DNA of 64,000 bases from Gammaproteobacteria bacterium (GTDB lineage: Bacteria > Pseudomonadota > Gammaproteobacteria > Acidiferrobacterales > Sulfurifustaceae). The notes under the pieces are model-generated. The model was not told the origin of the DNA. It did no database searches and saw nothing but the letters and a program-made list of their open reading frames with translations. Both the position numbers and the translations under genes were made by a program. The DNA lies in contig JACQFZ010000022.1 in assembly GCA_016199745.1 (NCBI GenBank), forward strand, positions 248,001-312,000, read 5' to 3'. Below, in pieces: positions 57,815 to 64,000 of this stretch; position 1 is the stretch's first letter; every line of letters starts with the position of its first letter.

Positions 57815-59332
57815 ATGGGCAATGAAGTATTGATGGTGGTCGATGCGGTCTCGCGCGAAAAAGGCGTCGAGAAAGAAACCATCTTCCAAGCAATCGAAGC
57901 GGCGCTCGCTACGGCGACGCGCAAACGCTATACGCAAGATGTCGACGCGCGTGTACACATCCACCGTGACACCGGCAATTACGACGCCTTTCGTCGCTGG
58001 GAAATCGTGCCTGACGACATCGATCCGTTCGAGTTTCCTGATCGGCAAGTTCGCCTAAGCGACGCCCTGCAGCGCGACCCGAAAGCACAGGTCGGCGGTT
58101 TCATCGAAGAGTCGCTCGAAGCGGTCGAGTTCGGCCGCATCGCCGCGCAAGCGGCAAAACAAGTCATCATGCAGAAAGTGCGTGAGGCTGAGCGTGAGCA
58201 AATCGTGCACCAGTACTCGCCGCGTAAGGGCGAGATGGTGACGGGTGTGGTTAAACGTCTGGAGCGTGGCGACGCCGTGATCGATCTCGGCAATGCCGAA
58301 GCGTTGTTGTCGAAGAGCTCTATGATCCCCCGCGAAGGTCTGCGTCCCGGCGATCGCATTCGGGCGTTGCTCGAAGACGTGCGTTCGGTACCGCGGGGCC
58401 CGCAGCTTTTCCTGTCCCGTACCGCGCCGGCGCTGCTCATCGAGCTGTTCAAGCTCGAAGTGCCGGAAGCGAGCGAAGGCCTGATTCAAATCCACGCCGC
58501 CGCACGCGATGCCGGTTTGCGTGCCAAAATCGCTGTCAGTTCTAAAGATCAACGCATCGATCCGATCGGCGCCTGTGTCGGTATGCGCGGTTCGCGTGTG
58601 CAGAGCGTGTCGAATGAGCTCGCCGGCGAACGCGTCGATATCATTCTTTGGTCCGATAATCCGGCGCAGTTTGTGATCAATGCCTTGGCGCCGGCCGAGG
58701 TCGTGTCGATCGTGGTCGACGAAGAGACTCATAGCATGGACGTCATCGTCGACGAGAAGCAGTTGTCGCAGGCGATCGGTCGTGGCGGTCAAAACGTGCG
58801 TCTTGCTTCCGAGCTGACCGGTTGGGAGCTGAACGTCATGACCGAGCAGGCAGCCACCGAGAAGGGCGCGAACGAAACGGCCAACGCCGTTAAGCTCTTT
58901 ATCGACTGCCTCGACGTCGACGAGAACGTCGCCAATATTTTGGTCCAGGAGGGTTTCACCAACCTGGATGAAGTGGCCTATGTGCCGAAGCAGGAATTGC
59001 TCGCGATCGAAGAGTTCGACGATGAATTGATCGAGGAGTTGCGCAATCGTGCGCGCGATGTGTTGCTGACACGGGCGATCGCCCAAGAAGAGAAAATTAA
59101 TATGGCTGAGCCATCGTCAGATCTGCTCACTATGGAAGGCATGGACGAGCATACCGCGCGGTTGTTGGCGAGTTCCGGTATCAAGACGCGCGAAGAATTG
59201 GCCGAGCAATCGGTCGACGAGCTGCTTGTCGTCGAAGGTATGACGGAAGAGCGCGCGAAGGAATTGATCATGACGGCACGTGCGATTTGGTTCGACGAGC
59301 CGAGTGATGACAGGGCGGGCAATACCGCCTAA
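57815..59332 (+). CDS. nusA: Transcription termination/antitermination factor NusA
   Basis: RNA polymerase-associated elongation factor, 505 aa, about the length of E. coli NusA. The N-terminal polymerase-binding domain starts [20 protein letters not shown]. An S1 domain covers [22 protein letters not shown]1 has [20 protein letters not shown] and KH2 has [19 protein letters not shown]. Two acidic helix-hairpin-helix repeats at the C-terminus ([16 protein letters not shown] and [16 protein letters not shown]) mark the gammaproteobacterial/betaproteobacterial type. It follows rimP by 26 bases. Confidence 0.97.
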   Translation: MGNEVLMVVDAVSREKGVEKETIFQAIEAALATATRKRYTQDVDARVHIHRDTGNYDAFRRWEIVPDDIDPFEFPDRQVRLSDALQRDPKAQVGGFIEESLEAVEFGRIAAQAAKQVIMQKVREAEREQIVHQYSPRKGEMVTGVVKRLERGDAVIDLGNAEALLSKSSMIPREGLRPGDRIRALLEDVRSVPRGPQLFLSRTAPALLIELFKLEVPEASEGLIQIHAAARDAGLRAKIAVSSKDQRIDPIGACVGMRGSRVQSVSNELAGERVDIILWSDNPAQFVINALAPAEVVSIVVDEETHSMDVIVDEKQLSQAIGRGGQNVRLASELTGWELNVMTEQAATEKGANETANAVKLFIDCLDVDENVANILVQEGFTNLDEVAYVPKQELLAIEEFDDELIEELRNRARDVLLTRAIAQEEKINMAEPSSDLLTMEGMDEHTARLLASSGIKTREELAEQSVDELLVVEGMTEERAKELIMTARAIWFDEPSDDRAGNTA

Positions 59333-59360
59333 GGCAGTACTAGCGGCAGCGAAAGGTTAC

Positions 59361-61850
59361 ATGGCAAATACCACTATTGAAGGCTTTGCGCAGCAAATCG
59401 GCGTTCCGCCGGACACGTTGCTGCGACAACTCGTCGCCGCCGGCATTCCCGGGAAAAATCCTGGCGATGAGCTGAACGACGAAGAGAAGCTGACGCTGCT
59501 TTCGTATCTGCGCGGCAATCACACCGGCAACGACACCGATACCTCCGGCCGCAAGAAAATTACGCTCAAGCGTAAATCGACCAGCCAGGTAACGCAGTCG
59601 TCGCGTACCGGGCCGGCACGTACCGTGCAGGTCGAAGTGCGCAAGAAGCGCACATTCGTCAAGCGCAGCTCCATCGAAGGTCCGGCAGCGTCGCCGGAAG
59701 AGGAAGAGCAACCGGAGTCGCAAGAAGAAGTGGTTGAATTGGTGCCGACCGTACCCGAGATAGTTGTCGAGGTAGCGCCTGAACCGGCACCAGTCCCCGA
59801 GCCGGTCGTGATCGCTCCGGTTGCGCCAGTTGCGCCCCCGGTCGAGACGCGTGCGCCCGCCCCAGCGCCGGCGCCCGAAGTCAAAAAGCCGCCGGTCAAA
59901 GAAAAAGAGAAGCACGATAAGCACGGCAAGAAAGATCGGCACGGCAACAAGATCAACGACAAAGACCGTGGCGGCGGTTCGCTGCATCTTGCCGAAGGCA
60001 AAAAGATGCGCCGCAAGACCCGCGGCCCACAGCCGCGGTCGGTAGTGACGAGCATGTCCGGCCAGCACGCATTCGAACGGCCGACAGCGCCGATCGTGCA
60101 CGAGGTCGCGCTGCCCGAAACAATTACCGTCGCTGAACTCGCGCAGAAGATGTCGGTCAAGGCCGCCGAAGTCATCAAGAGCTTGATGAAGCTCGGCATG
60201 ATGGTGACTATCAACCAGGTACTCGATCGCGACACTGCCACGATTGTCGTCGAAGAAATGGGCCACGTCGCCAAGGCCGCACAATCGACCGATCCCGAGG
60301 CGCTACTCGCCGATGCCGGCGGGGTTGCTGCTATCGATGCTGAGCCGCGCCCGCCGGTAGTAACAGTTATGGGTCACGTCGATCACGGCAAGACATCGTT
60401 GCTCGATTACATCCGTAAGGCCAAAGTCGCCGCCGGCGAAGCCGGTGGTATCACCCAGCATATCGGCGCGTATCATGTTGAAACGCCGAGGGGCGTAGTG
60501 ACGTTCCTCGATACGCCGGGTCACGAGGCGTTCACCGCCATGCGTGCCCGTGGTGCCAAGGCAACCGATATCGTCATTCTCGTGGTCGCGGCTGACGACG
60601 GCGTCATGCCGCAGACGGTCGAAGCGGTCCATCATGCGCGTACCGCTAAGGTGCCGCTGGTGGTTGCGGTCAACAAGGTTGATAAGCCGGAAGCGCAGCC
60701 CGACCGCGTTCGCCAAGAATTGACCAAGCACGAGGTCGTTGCCGAAGAGTGGGGCGGTTCGGAAATATTCGTCGATGTTTCCGCCAAAACCGGTGCCGGT
60801 ATCGATAAATTGCTCGAGGCCGTATTGTTACAGGCGGAAGTGCTCGAATTGAAAGCACCGAAGACCGGTCCGGCGTCCGGCCTCGTGGTTGAAGCGCGTT
60901 TGGACAAGGGCCGTGGCCCGGTTGCCACCGTACTGGTCCAGCGCGGTACCTTGCATAAAGGCGATATCGTTCTTGCCGGCCGCGAATTCGGCCGCGTACG
61001 CGCCATGCTCGACGAGAAAGGTCGGCCAGTGAAGGAAGCGGGGCCATCGATCCCGGTGGAGATTCAAGGTCTCGCCGGTGTGCCGAGCGCGGGCGACGAA
61101 GTGGTGGTGGTTGAAAGCGAACGCAAAGCACGCGAGATCGCGCTGTATCGTCAGGGCAAGTTTAAAGATGTTCAGCTCGCGGCCCGCAGTACCAAGCTGA
61201 CAAATGTCTTCGAGCAGCTGCAAGAAAACGCCGATGCAAAGGCGCTCAATCTCATCATCAAGGCCGACGTGCAGGGATCGGTTGAAGCACTGACGGCGTC
61301 GTTGGAGAAGCTGTCGACCAGTGAGGTAAAGGTCAAGGTCATCCACGGCATGGTCGGTGGTATCAGCGAATCCGACGTCAATCTGGCGAGCGCTTCGAGC
61401 GCCATTATCATGGGTTTCAACGTCCGTGCCGATGCGTCGGCGCGTCGTCTGATCGAGACCCATGGCGTCGACGTGCATTACTACAGCGTCATTTACGACG
61501 CCGTCAACGAAGTGAAGGCGGCCATCAGCGGTATGTTGAAGCCGCAGATCAAAGAGCAGTTCCTTGGCCTGGCCGAGGTGCGGCAAGTATTTCGCGCACC
61601 GCGTATCGGCATCGTTGCCGGTTGCTTCGTTACCGAAGGTGTGGTCAAACGCAATCGACCGATCCGCGTGTTGCGTGACAACGTCGTCATTTTCGAAGGC
61701 GAGCTCGAATCGTTGCGCCGCTTCAAGGACGATGCCGGCGAGGTAAAGGCTGGCCTCGAGTGCGGCATCTCGGTGAAGAATTATAGCGACGTGAAGGAAG
61801 GCGACCAGATCGAAGTCTTCGAACGGGTCGAAGTCGCGCGCACCGTCTAA
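59361..61850 (+). CDS. infB: Translation initiation factor IF-2
   Basis: GTPase that places fMet-tRNA on the ribosome; 829 aa. It has the N-terminal IF2-N fold ([20 protein letters not shown]), a long charged and proline-rich linker (about residues 60-240), and a second IF2-N-like domain ([20 protein letters not shown]). GTPase boxes are [29 protein letters not shown] and the SAK box, followed by the C-terminal fMet-tRNA-binding domain. Start ATG 59361 follows GAAAGG; an open frame begins inside nusA but is not conserved. In most relatives rbfA, truB and rpsO follow. Here a hairpin and unrelated genes follow instead. Confidence 0.97.
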   Translation: MANTTIEGFAQQIGVPPDTLLRQLVAAGIPGKNPGDELNDEEKLTLLSYLRGNHTGNDTDTSGRKKITLKRKSTSQVTQSSRTGPARTVQVEVRKKRTFVKRSSIEGPAASPEEEEQPESQEEVVELVPTVPEIVVEVAPEPAPVPEPVVIAPVAPVAPPVETRAPAPAPAPEVKKPPVKEKEKHDKHGKKDRHGNKINDKDRGGGSLHLAEGKKMRRKTRGPQPRSVVTSMSGQHAFERPTAPIVHEVALPETITVAELAQKMSVKAAEVIKSLMKLGMMVTINQVLDRDTATIVVEEMGHVAKAAQSTDPEALLADAGGVAAIDAEPRPPVVTVMGHVDHGKTSLLDYIRKAKVAAGEAGGITQHIGAYHVETPRGVVTFLDTPGHEAFTAMRARGAKATDIVILVVAADDGVMPQTVEAVHHARTAKVPLVVAVNKVDKPEAQPDRVRQELTKHEVVAEEWGGSEIFVDVSAKTGAGIDKLLEAVLLQAEVLELKAPKTGPASGLVVEARLDKGRGPVATVLVQRGTLHKGDIVLAGREFGRVRAMLDEKGRPVKEAGPSIPVEIQGLAGVPSAGDEVVVVESERKAREIALYRQGKFKDVQLAARSTKLTNVFEQLQENADAKALNLIIKADVQGSVEALTASLEKLSTSEVKVKVIHGMVGGISESDVNLASASSAIIMGFNVRADASARRLIETHGVDVHYYSVIYDAVNEVKAAISGMLKPQIKEQFLGLAEVRQVFRAPRIGIVAGCFVTEGVVKRNRPIRVLRDNVVIFEGELESLRRFKDDAGEVKAGLECGISVKNYSDVKEGDQIEVFERVEVARTV

Positions 61851-61870
61851 CGCTTCGCCTAAGCGAAGCG
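61851..61870 (+). terminator. Terminator-like hairpin directly after infB
   Basis: Perfect stem CGCTTCGC (61851-61858) with GCGAAGCG (61863-61870), loop CTAA, beginning at the first base after the infB stop. It is followed by GGATTTCTCTCCTCTTT, a loose pyrimidine tract. Its position suggests that the rimP operon ends here. Confidence 0.65.
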
Positions 61871-61909
61871 GGATTTCTCTCCTCTTTCAATCGATAAATC
61901 TGTCCAAAG

Positions 61910-61936
61910 TGGTGTGGCCATTTATTGGCCACACCA
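61910..61936. repeat. Perfect 11-bp inverted repeat downstream of infB
   Basis: TGGTGTGGCCA (61910-61920) and TGGCCACACCA (61926-61936) are exact complements around TTTAT. No T-run follows, so it may be a second stop signal, an operator for the exopolysaccharide genes, or an RNA structural element. The interval 61851-62087 otherwise shows only the terminator hairpin. Confidence 0.6.
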
Positions 61937-62087
61937 ACATCGTCCGTTTGCTTTCAGCTGCCAAACTACACCGCCGCTCGGTTATGCGTTGTGCTGTTGT
62001 CGCGTGCGCGCGTAGGTTCGACGTTGTAACAGAATTGTAATCCGTAGTTTTACAAGGAAGAATTTTAACAATAAGGGAAGCGTCGGG

Positions 62088-62345
62088 ATGAATATCCTCA
62101 TCATCCTTTTGCTGAAGTTGTGTCACAGCGTGACGCGCTCAATCTTTTTCTCTGTTGCCGCGATGTATGGAACGCACGCGGGGCACGATCATGTCCATTC
62201 TAGTAAGCATAACATTGCTGTCCGCGAGTGTGAGCCGCCCGTATCGCTAAACGCGCCGGTGACGCCGGCCGATGTTGCAGTCGTTTTCGTCTGGCAGCGT
62301 TTAGTGAACTCGATCGTCGTGTTCACCGTCGTGGCCGCGCGCTGA
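62088..62345 (+). CDS. Small hypothetical protein
   Basis: An 85-codon frame beginning ILIILLLKLCHSVTRSIFFS, with a possible membrane segment at the start, a His-rich patch (THAGHDHVHSSKH) and a hydrophobic end (LVNSIVVFTVVAAR). AAGGGAAG lies 13-20 bases upstream of the ATG. I recognise no family. The coding quality is uncertain, but it fills the gap before the barrel gene and shares its strand. Confidence 0.35.
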   Translation: MNILIILLLKLCHSVTRSIFFSVAAMYGTHAGHDHVHSSKHNIAVRECEPPVSLNAPVTPADVAVVFVWQRLVNSIVVFTVVAAR

Positions 62346-62355
62346 AACACATTCA

Positions 62356-63627
62356 ATGAAAAATAATCGACATCGGCGCCGCCTGACCTGGACCTCGTGC
62401 ACCGCCTACGCCATCACAAGCGGATTGGTGTTGGGCGACGGCTTGCTCGCCTCGGCCCATGCCGCCGGCTTGTCGCCTTACCTGTTTATCGGCGTCACGC
62501 ATGACGACAATGTCTTTCGTCTAGCTGACAACGCGGATACGCAAGCGCTCTTAGGTACTGACGAGCGCGGTGACGTTTATCGCGTGTTCGAGGCCGGTGT
62601 CGACCTTCAGGGACAGGCGGCGCGACAGGTGTTCAACCTGCATGGTGCGGTGGATCAAACGCGTTTTGCTCGGTTCACCGCGCTGAATAGCGACGGCGGC
62701 TCGGCGCGCGGCCGTTGGGACTGGGTCGTCGGCAATCGCTGGAACGGAAAACTGGGTTATGACTACGACCGCTCGCTCGCGAATCTGGAGACCCAGATCG
62801 CCGACGAACGCAATTTACGGGGTGATCAACGCGGCTATGTTGAGGCCAACTATTTAATGTTATCGCGCTGGCGTGTGCAGGGCGACGCCGAACGGCGCGA
62901 GGTCGACAACAGCCTGGAAGAACGCCGGGTGCTCGATACGGCGGCCGTATCCACCGCGCTTGCGTTGCACTATTTGAGTGTGCCTGCCGGGACGGCGACG
63001 GATGAACCGATGTCGGAGCCCAACTATTTCGGCCTGCAACAGCGGTTCATCCACGGCGATTACGAGCAATCGCAGGATGTTGCCGGCGTGGCGGTCGACA
63101 ACGATTACGACGAAAGCGAGACCGCCTGGGTCGCGGATTGGCGTTTCCCCGCAGGGTCGCACGCGCAGCTAAGACTGGGGCACACCCATCGTCGCTACCT
63201 AGATGTCACGCAACGGGATTTCTCCGGTGGCACTGGGCGCGCGACGTTCGACTGGCCACTGAGTGGCAAGACGACGTTGGCCATGGCGGCGTGGCGCGAA
63301 CTGACGCAGGCCGACGATCAGAGTGCAAGTTACGTGGTCTCGCAAGGCACGAACCTCGGACCGAGCTGGGCGATGACATACAAGCTCAAACTCTCCGCGA
63401 CCTTGATCAACGAGCGGCGCGATTATCGCGGCGATCCCACGCCGATATTGACCTCGGCGCCAAAGCGCGTCGATCGACTCGATTCGGTGCGCGTCACATT
63501 GGGTTATGCGTTGGTCGATTATGTTCACCTCGATCTCGCTTGGAAGACCGGCACGCGCGATTCGAACACCGACAACGGCGATTATCGTTACCACAGCGTC
63601 AGTGCCACGCTGCGTGCGAGTTTTTGA
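62356..63627 (+). CDS. EpsL-like exopolysaccharide outer-membrane beta-barrel
   Basis: A 423-aa exported protein with a long basic signal peptide ending SAHA-AGLSPYLF. The mature part consists of repeated amphipathic strands: ISPYLFIGVTHDDNVFRLAD-like start, then RWDWVVGNRWNGKLGYDYDR, ANYLMLSRWRVQGDAERREV, AQLRLGHTHRRYLDV, and a final strand YRYHSVSATLRASF ending in Phe. The layout and the next gene match EpsL of exopolysaccharide/PEP-CTERM-type operons, thought to help polymer passage through the outer membrane. Eleven bases separate it from the export gene. The assignment rests on pattern and context. Confidence 0.75.
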   Translation: MKNNRHRRRLTWTSCTAYAITSGLVLGDGLLASAHAAGLSPYLFIGVTHDDNVFRLADNADTQALLGTDERGDVYRVFEAGVDLQGQAARQVFNLHGAVDQTRFARFTALNSDGGSARGRWDWVVGNRWNGKLGYDYDRSLANLETQIADERNLRGDQRGYVEANYLMLSRWRVQGDAERREVDNSLEERRVLDTAAVSTALALHYLSVPAGTATDEPMSEPNYFGLQQRFIHGDYEQSQDVAGVAVDNDYDESETAWVADWRFPAGSHAQLRLGHTHRRYLDVTQRDFSGGTGRATFDWPLSGKTTLAMAAWRELTQADDQSASYVVSQGTNLGPSWAMTYKLKLSATLINERRDYRGDPTPILTSAPKRVDRLDSVRVTLGYALVDYVHLDLAWKTGTRDSNTDNGDYRYHSVSATLRASF

Positions 63628-63637
63628 GAGGCTGACG

Positions 63638-64000
63638 ATGGAAATTGGGAATCCATTCATGAGAGCGGCGGTGTTAATTCGTTGCGTCATGCTGGCAGGG
63701 TGCCTCGTGTTCACGCTGCCGGCGGTGGCCGCCAAGGACTACAAATTGGGAACGGGCGACGTCGTAAAGATCACGGTCTACAACCATGCGGATCTTACGA
63801 CCGAGGCGCGCATCAACGAATCGGGCAAGCTGAGTTTCCCGTTGCTGGGAGAAGTCGAGATCGCAAACTTATCGACCGAGGAGGCGAGCACGCGGCTCGC
63901 GACCCTGCTGAGCGTGGGCGGGTTGGTGCAACGGCCGCAGGTCAATATTCAAGTCGTACGTTTCCGCAGCCCGTTGGTGTCGATCTTGGGCGAGGTCGCG
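63638..64000 (+). CDS. Polysaccharide export protein, Wza/EpsE-like (3' truncated by window)
   Basis: Partial: 121 codons are visible and the frame runs off the end. Start ATG 63638 follows GAGAGG; a second ATG is at 63659. The signal region contains LAGC, a lipobox candidate (Cys22), and a possible signal-peptidase I site at AVAA just after. The mature start KDYKLGTGDVVKITVYNHAD with INESGKLSFPLLGEVEIANL is the Poly_export domain, and QPRPQVNIQVV-like LVQRPQVNIQVVRFRSPLVS leads to the first SLBB domain. It forms the outer-membrane channel for capsule or exopolysaccharide export. More eps genes are expected beyond the window. Confidence 0.9.
   Translation, partial: MEIGNPFMRAAVLIRCVMLAGCLVFTLPAVAAKDYKLGTGDVVKITVYNHADLTTEARINESGKLSFPLLGEVEIANLSTEEASTRLATLLSVGGLVQRPQVNIQVVRFRSPLVSILGEVA

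Noticed and set aside
59340-60284. Long antisense reading frame (314 codons) inside infB
   Set aside because: It is a mirror of the charged, proline-rich IF-2 linker and GTPase start. It has no independent motif, and such frames are common in G+C-rich DNA.

Overview
The window is about 64 kb of G+C-rich DNA from a gammaproteobacterium-like chromosome. The basis is gene order (a nuo operon, then an initiator tRNA-Met, then rimP-nusA-infB, an order common in that class), subunit sequence character and an MdtABC-type efflux operon. I cannot name a genus from the sequence alone.

Layout. (1) 1-13,597: the respiratory complex I operon from a 5'-truncated nuoC to nuoN, interrupted only by two small G/C hairpin repeats around nuoI. 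(2) 13.7-16.1 kb: an outer-membrane protein, a long perfect hairpin repeat, a decayed MFS transporter, a membrane protein and tRNA-fMet. (3) 16.3-28.9 kb: a minus-strand RND efflux operon (mdtA-mdtB-mdtC-outer membrane factor) with a divergent OmpR-type regulator/kinase pair, then a MipA-like porin and a small Cys-rich exported protein. (4) 29.0-31.3 kb: a quorum-sensing module with a 16-bp palindromic lux box, a LuxI-type acyltransferase pseudogene with two nonsense codons and a frameshift, and an intact LuxR-type regulator. (5) 31.4-57.0 kb: a hybrid fatty-acid/polyketide/non-ribosomal-peptide cluster. (6) 57.2-61.9 kb: rimP-nusA-infB. (7) 62.1-64.0 kb: the start of an exopolysaccharide locus (EpsL-like barrel, Wza-like export protein cut by the window end).

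The most notable system is the quorum-linked lipopeptide cluster. A stand-alone fatty acyl-AMP ligase, two membrane desaturases and a free ACP form a JamABC-like cassette of the kind that makes unsaturated or terminal-alkyne acyl-ACPs. A second ligase fused to an ACP then leads into a fully reducing PKS (KS-AT-DH-ER-KR-ACP), a second PKS with a degenerate AT and a C-terminal sulfotransferase (KS-AT0-ACP-ST), and a one-module NRPS (C-A-PCP-TE) whose A-domain pocket reads like lysine. A SyrD/PvdE-type ABC exporter, an Fe(II)/2-oxoglutarate dioxygenase and an acyltransferase follow. Each ligase gene is preceded by the same promoter design: a 20-bp lux box with CCTGT/ACAGG arms, then CAGAAT at the same offset. 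I infer that LuxR controls both transcription units. Because the adjacent signal synthase is broken, the regulator now either listens to another signal or has become a solo.

Regions 3-5 (about 41 kb) lie between tRNA-fMet and rimP, which are neighbours in many relatives, so this looks like an accessory insertion. I found no integrase and no convincing attachment repeat. The assignments of lysine, of alkyne/alkene formation and of the sulfated site are inference.
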